Assembly: GCA_963281255.1 (NCBI GenBank)
Contig: OY725505.1
Coordinates: forward strand, 1,302,001 to 1,366,000
Direction: 5' to 3'
Source: Aphrocallistes beatrix
Lineage: Eukaryota > Porifera > Hexactinellida > Sceptrulophora > Aphrocallistidae
DNA: 64,000 nucleotides
Both the position numbers and the translations under genes were made by a program. The notes under the pieces were generated by a model. It searched no databases and had not been told where the DNA came from. It saw only the letters and a program-made list of their open reading frames with translations. Below are positions 43,299 to 54,717 of this stretch, piece by piece. Each line of letters begins with the position of its first letter. Position 1 is the stretch's first letter.

Positions 43299-43500
43299 TG
43301 GTGTTAAAGTATCCATATTTTTCATGGAATGTTGCTACATTCCAGCTTTGCTATGGAAAAGCATTTTGCTCAGTTGAGGTAATATCTTGTATACCGCAAT
43401 AACAATGCATTCAAATTAGTCAATAAACCACTTCCTATTTAACCAAATATAATGTCCACGTCTAGATTCAATGGTGTACGAGTTAATCAGAGCTATTATA
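43299..43500 (+). mobile_element. R2 foldback, piece after H7
   Basis: TGGTGTTAAAGTATCC, then CATGGAATGTTGCTACATTCC and TCAATGGTGTACGAG. Left-arm R2 sequence ends near the start of the R4 palindrome; the right arm of this copy is absent. Confidence 0.7.
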
Positions 43501-45210
43501 TGCGAATAAATGTCAAGTAGGACTCAGTATATACATAGAAGAAAAGATTTCCGAATCGGGCGATCCGTAAAAAAGTAACCATATGATTACGCTGTACGGA
43601 CAAAAATTCCACATTTAGCGGTGCGTTGAAATACCATAACTGTTAGAGCTTAGCTGTAGTGATTGAAAATTGCAAGAACACCAGTTTCCTATACTTTGAT
43701 AATTCTATATTTAGAGCTAAAACCTATGGATTATGAGACAGCCCTTGCCAAAAGCAGAAAATCCCCGAAATTAGGGGAATCTTTTTGAAGTATCTCTAAA
43801 AACAGATTCGATTCAAAATTAACTTTAGTGGTTTGAAAATGTACTGTGGCGTTTTATTATTGGTGCTAAAGCATTATTATTGATTTTAAAGATTAATATT
43901 CATACTTTTTGTTGAATACACGATTTCATTTTCATACAATATTTATAGGAATAGTTCACTATACTTTCTAAACTGCACTCTATGCTGCTATATTATGTGA
44001 TTAGCGCATGAATGATCATAAATTAAAGTATTGGAAGTAACTGTAATGTTATTGCTATATAACGCCAATTATAACCGAAAATAATCGAGGAAACGGTAAA
44101 TACATGAACAGCGAAGGCTGCCTATACACTACCCGGACAAAAGTATTTGCACACTTCATTATCTTACGTGCATTTAATACTAAAATGGGTCTATTCATGA
44201 AGATTAAAACTCCGAAACGGTAAGTGATACAACTAACCGGGTTTCAAATTCGAAATCTTCGCATTCGAATTAGTTATTGTAGAATATTTCTAATCAATTA
44301 CTAATTCCCAATTATTTCAAATTATCAATCACTGCCACCTTGTGCCCATATGTCCTTTTTTATCACTACACATGATGGTGATGTACTACCCCTAGTGCCA
44401 CTGGTTGATAATTTTACTCATTGAGTTGAGCAATTTGTTAGAAATCTTCAACTATTACTAATTCGAATGTAAAGATTTCGAATCTTAAATCAGACTCTTA
44501 ATAGCTCTTAGAGTTTGAATACTTTTCCCTTCATGAAAAGATCCAATTTAGTACTATTTGTATGGAGAAGAATATAGTGTACAAATACTTTTGTCCGGTT
44601 AGTGTATAGGAAAAATAAATCATAAACTGAAAGCGAAAGTACTATATCCCTGGTTGTTATATAGTAATTATGCAACGAGCATCATAGACCGCAGTTTAGA
44701 AAGTATAGCGAACTATTCCTATTAATATTGTACGAAAATGAAATCATGCTTCAAACAAAAAGTATGAATATAAATTTAAAATCAATAATAATGCTTTAAC
44801 ACCAAGAACAAAACGCCACAGTACATTTTCGAACCATTAACATTTATTTTGAATCGATTCCAAAACATTTTTTTTGAGAAATTTCAAAAAGATTTCCCCT
44901 AATTTCGGCGATTTTCTGCTTTTGGCAAGGGCTATCTCATAAACAATAGGTTTTAGTTCTAAATATAGAATTATCAAGGTTTAAGAAACTGCTGTTCCTG
45001 CAGTTTTTAATCCCTAATACTAAGCTCTAACATTTATAGTTTTAATGTTATGTTATTTCAACGAACCTCTAAATGGAGAAATTTTGTCCTTACTGCAAAA
45101 TCATTTGGTTGTAACTTTTGAACGGATGTCCGATTTCGAAAATATTTTCTTCTACGAATATATCGAGTCATATTGACATTTTATTCGCATAGAATAGCTC
45201 TAATTAATTA
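43480..45210. repeat. Giant palindrome R4, about 560-bp arms
   Basis: The arms at about 43485-44060 and 44630-45205 are inverted copies, starting AGAGCTATTATATGCGAATAA and ending with its inverse near 45205. Landmarks are GGCGTTTT, GATTTCATTTTCATACAATA and GATTTTCTGCTTTTGGCAAGG. The centre holds a Tc1-type MITE (44127-44604). Divergence between arms is visible but low. Non-coding. Confidence 0.85.
44127..44604. mobile_element. Tc1-type MITE, 478 bp, TA target
   Basis: The ends CACTACCCGGACAAAAGTAT and the inverse CACTAACCGGACAAAAGTAT are flanked by TA. The GGACAAAAGTATTTG core is the typical Tc1 terminal word. The interior is partly inverted (TTCATGAAGATTAA / CTTCATGAAAAGATCC). Non-coding. 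Confidence 0.9.
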
Positions 45211-45433
45211 ATAGCACCAATTCTAAACAATTCCAAAGCGAATTGTATCAATAATCTGATTCTCGAACATCGGGGGTTAAAAATTTGTCTTCCGAAACTT
45301 GGACTTTCTTGGACTTTTGATATTGACTTTTTATGTTTTCAAGGATGCCTTTGACTAACTTCATTGATATTTTGGTCTTGTTCGGAATTTATTTTGCGTT
45401 TTCGTCGATTACTCCTTAACTAATGTATATATA

Positions 45434-45899
45434 CACTGCCTGAACAAAAGTATTCGTACACCCCATAATTCCCCATTCAAATAGTTGTAATACTGATTTA
45501 TTTAGCGTTTCAAGAATATTTAATTTGTGAGAGAGACACTTAATTTGACTTCAAATTCGAATTCTCCACATTCAAATTACCCACTTTATAAGTTTTCAAC
45601 TTAATTACTCTTCTTCAAGAATAAGTATTTTCAGCATTTGCTTTCCTATGCCACATGTCGCGAGTGATCACCATTGAATATGATGGCATTGGTGGTATGA
45701 GTTGGCGCAGTTTGAAATTTTTTAACCTTGTGGGAGGAGTGTAAACAAGTTGAAAGATTAAAAAGTGAGTAATTCGAATTTGAAGTTAAATTAAGCGTAT
45801 CTCTTACCAATTAAATATCTTGACTCGCTAAATAGATCAGTATTATAACTATTTGTATGGGGAATTATGGGGTGTGCGAATACTTTTGTTCAGGCAATG
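45434..45899. mobile_element. Tc1-type MITE, 466 bp, TA target
   Basis: The ends CACTGCCTGAACAAAAGTAT and the inverse CATTGCCTGAACAAAAGTAT are flanked by TA at 45432-45433 and 45900-45901. The inverted similarity extends through CCCCATAATTCCCC. Non-coding. Longer relative of 41083-41316. Confidence 0.92.
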
Positions 45900-45904
45900 T
45901 ATAT

Positions 45905-46840
45905 ACGGTCGAAACTGCTATAACGCCCACTCTATATAACGGTCACCAATGAACAGTCCCCTTCCGAAATTCAATAACATTGAACCCGAGTATAGCGGTC
46001 ACCTGCTCAACGCGGCCAGCGGCCACCCGTTTGTAGTCCCTTACTGACCCTAAACTTAAAAATAACAGCCGTCACCTGTCTATAACGGCCATCACCTTTT
46101 TCACCTTTTTATGTGTTTATTACAGGACCTGTTACGAACGTAAACAAGTTTCATAATTACTTCAAGTAATGGAACTACATGTACGTAGTAACTATCTTTC
46201 ATTCGAGATTGGGTTTAAAGTGCCTATCTACGTAGTACGTATCTCATTACAAAAAATTTTAATTGGCCTACCAAACTTTAGATTAGAGCCAAATATTGAA
46301 ATAGTATATTTGAATATATTTGACTCAGATGCGTGTATGAAAGCAATACTCTTTCAAATCTATTTCATTCATTGTCAGTACTTTGTATCTCATTGCATCT
46401 ACTCGTCTATAACGGTCACTACATCTCTATAAAGGTCACTACTACTCTATAAAGGTCACTACTACTCTATAAAGGTCATCATCTTAATACTGTATACCAT
46501 ATACATAACGGATTTTAATTAAAGTTTCGGTTAGACTTCTCATTGAACTTTAGGTATGATTAATAGCGTTGCTTGTTATAGCTTTGAACAAGAGTGGTTA
46601 ACAGCTCGACTCGTATTTGTTCTCACGCAGCAAGAGACCCAATTGTCTTTAACGATCACTATATAATGACCTCAATCAAGTTAATAATTTGGAGTGCGAT
46701 CCCTTTCCCTCCTCAAGGAGGAGCTTGCGCCAAGGCCCGCTCCTGAAATTTAATGTGCAAAACGGGAGTGCGGCCCTATAATGATCTTTGTATACAATTT
46801 TAATAATGATAAATTAGCGATTATTCTGCCTTGTGTGCAA
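45905..46840 (+). mobile_element. Tigger 5' non-coding region
   Basis: Starts CGGTCGAAACTGCTATAACG, followed by many CTATAACGGTCAC / CTCTATAAAGGTCACTACTA words (arrays at 45915-46000 and 46405-46480). Such amplified terminal words are usual in pogo/Tigger ends. It leads into the transposase at 46847. The frame 46169-46432 is not a gene. Confidence 0.65.
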
Positions 46841-46846
46841 ATAAGG

Positions 46847-47943
46847 ATGGCATCGTCCAAACGCAAATCAATGACTCTTGAAGAGAAATTGACTGTCATC
46901 AAGAATAATAATAGAAAAAGGATAGCAGAAGAGATGGTGGTTGGTCCTAACCAAATTAAGGAAATTATTATAAACAAATCTGAAATAAGAGATGAGTACG
47001 AGTCTAATTATGCCATGAACGTAAGTTAAACTGGAAATGAGAACATAAACAAATTATGATGGGAATGGTTTTGTAGTCTTCTTCACGCTGTGTAGAGTCA
47101 CTGGACCACTTTTACGCGAAAACCGCTTGGAATTGTAAGAAATGAAGGAAACACAGAATTCAAAGACAGAAGGCTGTTTGGAGGCGTTTGTGAAGAGAAA
47201 TAATATCATTTTGGGGAAAATTAGCGGTGAGAGTGGGGATATCAGCGAAAAGGTTGTTGGTGATTGGCTATCAAAACGAGTTGTGCCAAGGATATGAGCT
47301 AGTAAACATCTCTAATATTGATGAGACTGGCTTATTTGACCGTGCTACAACCAACACAAATACGTTTAATGTTAAAAGGACTCAGTGTCTTGGAGGTATG
47401 GTCTAAGGAACGGCTTACGATTGCGTTGTGTGCTAGTGCAATGGGAGAGAAGATGACGCCGCTCCTGATTGGTAGATCTGTGGAACCACGGTGCTTCAAG
47501 AATATCGATCCCTGGACACTTGCTTTGGCATATTTTTCAAATTAAAAGCCATGGATGACAATGTTGAAAATGTTCAACAGCAGAATGCTAGATCTCGGTA
47601 CTGGATACAATTTATTAGATAAACACTGCTTGGAAGCAGTAGAGGCCTCAACAATTCAAAAATGTTTCAGGCATTGCGGTTTTTGGTTAGTTCTGAGACT
47701 TATATTGAGCATGACGAACAGGAGAAAGATGAGTACGAGAATGTTCCTCTAATGACATCTAAAATTTGTAATGAATTGTTTGATTGTGATTTCCGTGATC
47801 TAGTGGCTATAGACAATCAAATTGCGGCCGCGAATTTGGATGGGAAATGTCCCAGCATAGAGACAACATCAGATGCTGAATTATCAGATGATGAAAACAT
47901 GGACGAGATAGAAAGTGGAGAAGTGGTTATCTCAATTTTCTAA
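46847..47943 (+). pseudogene. pogo/Tigger (CENP-B-like) transposase pseudogene
   Basis: ATG at 46847 opens MASSKRKSMTLEEKLTVIKN, the CENP-B/psq DNA-binding helix-turn-helix, then IAEEMVVGPNQIKEII. The middle (47030-47290) is shifted and degraded. The catalytic start is recognisable in ISNIDETGLFDR, and after a frame change near 47390 in SKERLTIALCASAMGEKMTP followed by PRCFKNI. The segment with the second and third catalytic Asp is deleted. What follows is the C-terminal tail: ASTIQKCFRHCGF and, in another frame, CNELFDCDFRDLVAIDNQIA and an acidic end to a stop at 47941-47943. About 360 of a usual 500-600 residues are traceable; the element is dead. Confidence 0.88.
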
Positions 47944-48052
47944 GTACAAAGTAGACTCAGTGACCTGAAAAAGTTCATGATACAGATGGATTGTCCAGAC
48001 CTTCTCAATATACGTAGTCATGGAACTGGAGGGAGCAGGGAGCAGATGAATC

Positions 48053-50200
48053 TTAGCATTTTAAAAAAAGACGCGGATTGAGGACTTTCTTTATTATCTC
48101 CCGTACACATTCCCCATCGACGTCCCTGCCTTGTTCTGTCAAAAGTGTGTCTGGGACACCGTAATTATACACCCGCCCATTTAGTAGCGGGTTTCGCACT
48201 GACTCAGCTGTTTGATCTCGTATAGCTACACACACTTTGAGAAAAGATCGATGACTATCAACATTATCTGTACCCTTCTGCACCCCAGGGTAGAGCAGCA
48301 ATATCACCTGCAATTGCTCTCCTCGGTTTAGGGATGTCTAGTACGATCGGTTTCAATGGTTCTCTATTCTTCACTGTTCTTTTGTTCTCCAAACAGACTA
48401 TACACATTCGGCAGCAATGCTCCACGTTCTTTCTCATCCTTATCCAATAAAACCGGTCTTGTAAGTATGCGGCTATTTTCTTCACCCCTGAATGTGTGGT
48501 CAGGTGGGCCAACTCTGTAATTTCCGCCCTCCGACTCCACGTAACAACAATCTCTTCCGGAACAGTTACCCTTCTCATCTATCCTCATAACCTCCTGCCT
48601 CTTAAAGGGCCTAGATATAATTTCTCCTTGTTCCCATAGTTTCTTAATGGCATTCACGATGCACTGGTCCTTTAACTGTCCTACCTTTAACCCTCATCTA
48701 GTACATCCACCTTTTATTCTAATAAGTATGCATTTCGCTCGAAACTTTCTTCGTCATCTAAGTCTTCTCTTCAGTCCTCAGGGATATGGCTTAAATAGTC
48801 TGCTGCTCCATTCTCATGACCTTTACGATACTGTATTTCATAATTGACGGGTTCAAACGCGACTATTTGTTACGTGGGTCTCTCTGTTACCTTAACCATT
48901 TCAGAGGGTTGTAGTCGGTTGCTATGAATACCTTACTAGCGGCCTGGAGGTAGACCTTCCATTTCCTTAGTGCAGCCACCACTGCCTATGTCTTTAATTT
49001 TCCTGCTGAATATTTCCGTTGTGCTTCGTTCAGCTTTCTCGAGCTAAATTCCAGGATTCTCCTCCTCCCGGTTTTGTCGTCTTGAGAGAGCACCGCTATA
49101 CTCGAAGCTTCAGTCTCCACGTAAAAGGGAATTTTCCAATCATGGATGGTTAGATGTGGCTTGCTAACCAGCTGGTCTCTTAACGTTCGATTACTACGCT
49201 CACACGCCTCTGTCCAAACCCACTCGGTTCTTTTTTTTGCAAGCGCATATAATGGCTCGGCCGTAGCCGACCTGACCTGCTGGGCAAATAATCGCGATAC
49301 CAATTTATCAGCCCCATAAATTGACGTACCTCCTTCTTATTCCCTGGAAGTGGGAATTGTGAAATCTTCAATACTGTCGTCGGTAGGGGACGTCTACCCT
49401 CACTCGAAACTGGATGACCAAAAAATTCTACCTCGCCATACCCGAATTGTTTTTCTCTACTCGTAGCTAAATTCAGGCCCGATTAAACCTACTCAACGCT
49501 TGTTTCAGATGGTTTAGATGATCATTAAAGCCGCCTCGAGTAGACATACGTATCATCCACGAAGGTCTGAACATTCGGGCATCCTCGGAGTGTCTGATCT
49601 AGCTCTCTTTGATACGTTGCCTGTGAGTTTGAATAACCAAATGGGATTCTATTAAACTCAAACTGTTCTCTTGTCGAAACGAACGCCGTGAACTCTTTAT
49701 GTTCTTCTCGCATCGGGACAACACCAATTAGCCGAAGCACCTTCTACTAGTTTCGAAAATATGGTGCTACCTCCAATCCTATCAAGCAATACCGCAGACC
49801 ACTAGAGGTGATCGGTCCAGCCCGTATACTCGATACTCCCTTACCTCATAAGGTATTCGCATCACTTGCAGGGTACCCTTATCCACGACAGGTCTGCTCC
49901 GGTATCGATCATCACCGATTGGATATTCATTCCATCTCACTGGTGCAATGACCGCAGTATGATTCTGCTTGGAACACCCCTACGCCACTTTTTGTTGGAA
50001 CAATTCCGGATCCCGTGCCCTTTTTCCCCGCACTTTGGACTGTAGCGCTCCGGGCATTGAGCCATGAAATGCTGGTTCGACTCGGAGATGAAACAACATC
50101 CTCTTGCATGATACTACTGGTACGTCTTTCAAAAGGTTTTGGTTTAAATATACGGCTATATATGTCCCCTTCAAACCAAATGGCCAGTTTTAAAATTTCA
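48053..50200 (-). mobile_element. Ty3/gypsy fossil, old
   Basis: In minus-strand order it shows faint gag/protease remains, an RT with EFNRIPFGYSNSQATYQREL and TFVDDTYVYS, a KKEVRQFMGLINWYRDYLP block, and RNase H (WKIPFYVETEASSIAV; RKLNEAQRKYSAGKL). The integrase follows with its zinc head (LAHLTTHSGVKKIAAYLQDR, HCCRMCIVCLENKR) and core (IAGDIAALPWGAEGYR, LLTEQGRDVDG). The domain order is normal. It is a heavily broken fossil with many breaks. I could not identify LTRs. Sequence blocks are closest to the fossil at 13648-14977. Confidence 0.92.
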
Positions 50201-50209
50201 TTCTAAGCT

Positions 50210-50410
50210 AAACTATGCCTCCCATTGTCGTTTATTGGATCGTATATGATGTAATCGACCATTGCAAGTCCATTGGAATCACCTTTGAAATTATCACATT
50301 CGTGGTTAATCTCTTAGGCGCCATATAATGATGACGTAGCTCTTTTTAGATATCGCTGATATAGACTGTGCTAGAAAATAAAATTTTGTCTCAAGCTGGT
50401 GCTGCTATTC
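50210..50410. other. Short gap between fossils
   Basis: No feature recognised. It contains ATGATGACGTAGCTCTTTT, a phrase reminiscent of R1 but too short to assign. Confidence 0.4.
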
Positions 50411-51595
50411 CAGATATCTTCTAAACAAACGCATTCTACCCTCATTACAAGTAACAAATTCATTTACTAATTCTTTCAATTGTAAACCGTCCGTTCTTTG
50501 TTTGTGCACATGAAGTAACAAGCACCGATTCAATCTTGCTTGGCATGTAGTTGTACGCAGCCAGGTCTTAAGTCTGCGAAGTGCACTGAAACTTCTTTAA
50601 CTTGTGGCATTAGTTGCTGGCATCACAATAATTAATTTCACTATTTTGATTACCTCTGAGAAGAAAGATTTTTCGGTACTATTCAAAGATTTGAGATAAG
50701 TTTTTATTGATGGCAAATCCGTTAAAGCTGCTCCACTGCAATGCAAGAGTTTCAACTGCGTTTGAAGACGGTCTGCATGAGTAAAGTCATCTCCGTAGAA
50801 TGTAATTATAGAACCAATCAAATCTGAATCACTGAGTTTTCTGAACTAGTCAGGGCTGTTTCTAAATTTTGGAGCATCTGAAATTTGAAGATTTGGATTG
50901 TCTTCAGCTCATATTCGAAGTAGCTGTATAAAGTTCGAGTCTGACTCACCATTCAATATTTCAGGGTCATCAGTTTTCCATCGACCACGAAAAGTAATGC
51001 CTTGCCTACTAAGGTAACGAACGCTGCTGAAAATTTTAAGCAGTACTTGTCTGTTCTAATCCTTCTGCTCTGCATGACTTTTGTTCAACATTTCACCAAC
51101 ATTTTTGGTTGCGCTTGGTATTTTGATTACAAGGTCAATAGCTTCACGATGAGATTTTGAACTTTGATGTTTTTCGAATTTTTCTATTGCTTTTTTCCAA
51201 TTGCTGAATCCAGTGCTTGTGAACATTTCATCCATGTACCCTGATATCTTTAAACCATGCTTATCTGCCACTAAGCAGTAAAAACACAGTACACTATCGC
51301 TACCTTCTTGATAATCCAACCAGGGGAATGTTTTAACTTGTATACATGAAGAGTTAAATCCTCTCTGTTGTTTACCAAAGGTTCGTAGTGGGAATGAAAG
51401 GATTGGTTGGGAGGCATTTTGGGGTATAAGGATGGCTGGTTGTCTGGTTCGATGTGTTAACTGAATTTCGTTAGAGGATTCACCTTCCGTTCTCAACAAT
51501 TGCATTTGTTCATTATCTGGGAGCAAACTTGAATCTTTATCAGTCTCTCCAGATCCTGATTGAACTTTTCGTACGAGCCATCGAGCTAGGGCCAT
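50410..51595 (-). pseudogene. hAT transposase, ZMYM1-like, internally deleted
   Basis: The N-terminal frame (51056-51595) has PILSFPLRTFGKQQRGFNSS, then SCIQVKTFPWLDYQ, VLCFYCLVADKHG and FEKHQSSKSHREA, the TTF-type zinc finger of ZMYM1/52-kDa-repressor-like hAT transposases. Next comes a short VRYLSRQGITFRGRWKTDD block in shifted frames (about 50890-51055). It then jumps directly to the hAT C-terminal dimerisation domain (VMPATNATS, then in another frame SALRRLKTWLRTT and CQARLN, to about 50415). The DDE core between is missing, about 300 residues by comparison with 56804-58907. This is a deletion derivative with at least two frameshifts and no enzyme activity. Confidence 0.85.
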
Positions 51596-51599
51596 ATCT

Positions 51600-52230
51600 G
51601 AACGTATTATGAATGCTAAACAATTTTAAATATTTAATCACAAACACCTATAAATACAGTGGAATGAAGCCCAGTAATGAAAACCAGAGATGTGTTAAAT
51701 ATATAACAGTATTCGATAGATTCAAAGATTTAGTATGCCAGAAATTTATGAACTTCAAATTTATCAAACAACTTTAGCTAATACTAGAAAGTATTCTCAT
51801 TTTGAATGAAGCTTAGAAAGTAAAACAAAGCTGCGAAAATACGATTATAGCATCGGTTCATATTAATTCAAATTGATCACACTGATCAATACTTTGGTCT
51901 AATTTAAGTATTCCCACAGTGACACCTTTTTAGAAGGTTAGCCCCCCAAACTAATAATGTTGTCGACGCCCCTGCATTCAAAAAAGTGCTAAATCTTTCT
52001 CGTGATTCGTGAACACCATGAAAGATGAATAGGTTCTGAAATGAATAGGATCTGAAGCAATATTAATAGCCACATCCATAAGAAATGTTTCTAGTCCCGG
52101 TATTTGGAAAGATTTGGTAGCTAAGAGGTTGTTCCGACTATACTTTTTAAGATGCACAGCATCAAAAATCAGGTATATGTGCTTCTCTGGGTTGAATGGG
52201 TTGGTTATTGAATTATCACGTAATGAGCAT
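51600..52230. other. Non-coding stretch
   Basis: AT-rich DNA upstream of the hAT copy. No element ends or gene seen. Confidence 0.45.
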
Positions 52231-52235
52231 GGCTA

Positions 52236-52512
52236 TATATCTTTGAGCATAGCCTACTATAATATGGCCTCAGAGTAACTTGCGAATTTGAGACTAGGGA
52301 TGCGGTAGAAGATGGTTGAACTAATACATGAGCTGCCTTAAATCATTAACAAAGCACAATACAGCTTAGGAATGTATTACCTGCATATATAAATATGGTG
52401 TCAAGGTACCCATACCCGTTGTTAAAATTTAGATTAGTCACCATATGGTTCCGCAATAGGGTATATTTGTGACAGATTTGGTGTTTTTCAGAGGTCGTTA
52501 ATGATTTTACAC
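52236..52512 (+). mobile_element. R2 foldback, single truncated arm
   Basis: Starts CATAGCCTACTATAATATGG near 52248 and follows the left arm of 9559-10691 with about 90 percent identity by eye (TGCGGTAGAAGATGGTTGAA; GGTGTCAAGGTACCCATA). It lacks the TTAA MITE present there. It stops near 52510; the other arm is absent. Confidence 0.78.
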
Positions 52513-52789
52513 TATCACCAAGATCGAACAGACTGTCTCCAACTTGAGCCAATTGTTAATAAGTATGTTCTCAGAAATGAGGCTCGACAATCAACATTTG
52601 CTAGTTTTTAGTCACTCCTGTTACTAATACTAGTATTAATTATTTGTGCTCGTATTAGACTATAAGTTATCAGTAGTCGCATCCTATAATCCTACATCTG
52701 ATTGAACCTGAACTTTCGTAGTTAAGTTCAACCGGACCACTTCAAATGAGGTGGCGCCGGCCCTGCTATGGGAATACCCTTAACCCCCG

Positions 52790-53605
52790 AGCCCTCAAGA
52801 ATGTGTACAGTGTTCTTGTTACGCGACTATCAAACCCCACTGGGTGAAATACTCACACTTTTTCTCAACCACTGAGTCATTCCTTAGCATAACTCAAGAA
52901 CACCGCCTGCCAGCCAACTGCATGCCACATCCCTCCACCCCACCAGGAAAATGGTCCTGAACTCACACAGAGGAGTGTACATCGTTCCCTAGCCATCGCT
53001 ACCTACCCTGATATCGCACTAACCTAATTTTTTAAGATACCGCTCTGCCTTAATACGCGCTAGTCATCAACCCTCTGACATCGCAGAACTTTTCTATTTC
53101 CGAATCATACGACTAAGAACCCACTCCCGGATTCCGCAGCTATTGAATACTATTACTCCAATGACAGACCCACCCACAAACAATTGGTCCCACTCGAACG
53201 AGCCCCCTCTCTTCTCTGCCCAAAAATACCCTTGGTTGCAGCCAAATCATTAACTTACTCATTCTCCGAGCATTCGCTCGACCACAACCATTACAACTGC
53301 AAGAAAAGGTGTCGCATCTGCACTATTATTTCCAGCTCTTCCACACTAATATCGCAGTCCCATTCGTACCATGCTCACATCTCAGAATGTTGTACCTGTT
53401 GCACCACCCAAGCCTCTCCACAACCTAATACGTAGGACAAACTGGTGCCACCTCAAAGCTTGCCAGACAAAGGCGCACAACCCATATGATTTCGGCCCAT
53501 TTGCGGTCCAACCCTGAAGTTCGATGGCAAATCCTTTGCTTAAAACCAATCGACTTCCGAAACCCGACCTGTATGACCACGGTCATCCACCACCTTCGAG
53601 AAGGT
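52790..53605 (+). pseudogene. Penelope-like element fragment with GIY-YIG nuclease
   Basis: The frame at 53184-53435 reads IPLVAAKSLTYSFS, then CKKRCRICTII, the cysteine-rich linker that precedes the GIY-YIG domain in Penelope-like elements, and later SYHAHISECCTC. One frame change near 53430 leads to YVGQTGATSKLARQRRTTHM, the nuclease motif with its arginine, and SAHLRSNPEVRWQIL. The RT domain upstream is not clear; 52790-53180 is unusually C-rich and may be its eroded end. At least one frameshift and one stop. Penelope-like elements copy themselves by target-primed reverse transcription with this nuclease (family knowledge). Confidence 0.6.
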
Positions 53606-53937
53606 AAATATAATTTTTTTGTGATTTCTATTATAACAGTTAGACAGACCATAGACCTCTGTATATATAAGGCCTGCTATCTAAATCTTTAAAAAGGACC
53701 AAGGATGCGGTCGAAGATGGTTGAATTAATCATGATCTGCCTAAGGTCATTAATGACGCAGAATAGAGCTTAGGAATGTACTACCAGCATTTATAAATAT
53801 GGTATCAAAGCACCCATGTCTGTTGTTAAAGTTTAGATTAGTCATCATATGATTGCGCAATAGGTTGTATGCATTTGGGACATATTTAGTAATTTTCAGT
53901 TGCTGTTTAAGTCACTTCTCAGTATTTTCATTATAAT

Positions 53938-54451
53938 CAAGGTTGAAACCGATTGGACCGAATATCAGTATTCATGAATACATAGTTCCTGAACCGCAAA
54001 CGAATACTGATAATATTCGGTACTCTAACCGAATACGAATACTGATAATATTCGGGTACTTCATAAATCCTAATACTGCGCAGCTGAAATAAATAATCTT
54101 AAATAAAGGACTGTGAATTGTTATAGTACTGTATGTTGACCTATATTACAGATAGTGACTGGATATGATAGGTAAATTACTAGAAAATATATTATAACCA
54201 AGGTTGAAACCGATTGAACTGGATAAAAATATTCATGAATATTCCCTAACCGAATACGAATACTGATGATATTCGGCTAGTTCAACCGAATTCGAATACT
54301 GATATTCGGTCACTCTAACCGAATACGAATACTGATATTCGGTCACTCTAACCGAATACGAATACTGATACTCGGTTCCTAATCGAATATCAGCTATTTG
54401 CCAAATAGTATTTGGTCTAACCGAATATTGAACTATTCGGTTGCAACCTTG
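53938..54451. mobile_element. hAT-type MITE, 514 bp, 8-bp TSD ATTATAAT
   Basis: The ends CAAGGTTGAAACCGATTGG and the inverse CAAGGTTGCAACCGAATAG; ATTATAAT is duplicated at 53930-53937 and 54452-54459. The interior carries many CGAATACGAATACTGATATT words, in part as a 31-bp tandem array near 54295-54375. A second start-like CAAGGTTGAAACCGATTG at 54191 suggests a partly doubled element. The minus frame 54233-54481 is repeat translation. Confidence 0.9.
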
Positions 54452-54560
54452 ATTATAATGTTTTTGCTCAGTTGAGGTCATCTCTTGAAAACCACACTAC
54501 TATGCATTCAAATTTGATCTTATTTGATAGCCAATAGACTAATTCTTATAAAGCGATAAT

Positions 54561-54619
54561 TCCGCCGAGTGCGTTAAACGCGCTAATTAACGTGCTTTCT
54601 TTGATCCTGAGGAAACACT
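54561..54619. mobile_element. 59-bp insert with 9-bp target duplication
   Basis: AGCGATAAT occurs at 54552-54560 and 54620-54628. Other R2 copies have it once (AGCGATAATATA at 10163 and similar). The insert has no terminal inverted repeat. It contains GAGTGCGTTAAACGCGC and TTGATCCTGAGG. A short retroposed RNA or a tiny MULE-like MITE are both possible. Confidence 0.55.
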
Positions 54620-54717
54620 AGCGATAATATAATTTCCAAGTCTAAATTCAATGGTTTACAAGGTATTAGACAAATGACTAAAATGTGACCAAAGTGATAC
54701 ATTGTCTAATAACTCTT

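Larger units (their letters stand above)
53650..54717. mobile_element. R2 foldback copy interrupted by a hAT MITE
   Basis: CATAGACCTCTGTATATATAAGG, then GATGCGGTCGAAGATGG and CATATGATTGCGCAATAGG, follow the R2 left arm. The hAT MITE sits at 53938-54451, a 59-bp insert at 54561-54619, and R2 continues to the centre near 54715 (TTGTCTAATAACTC). The right arm is missing and R5 sequence follows. Confidence 0.78.

Noticed and set aside
54233-54481. 82-codon minus frame with repeated TEYQYSYSVR
   Set aside because: Translation of the internal array of the hAT MITE.
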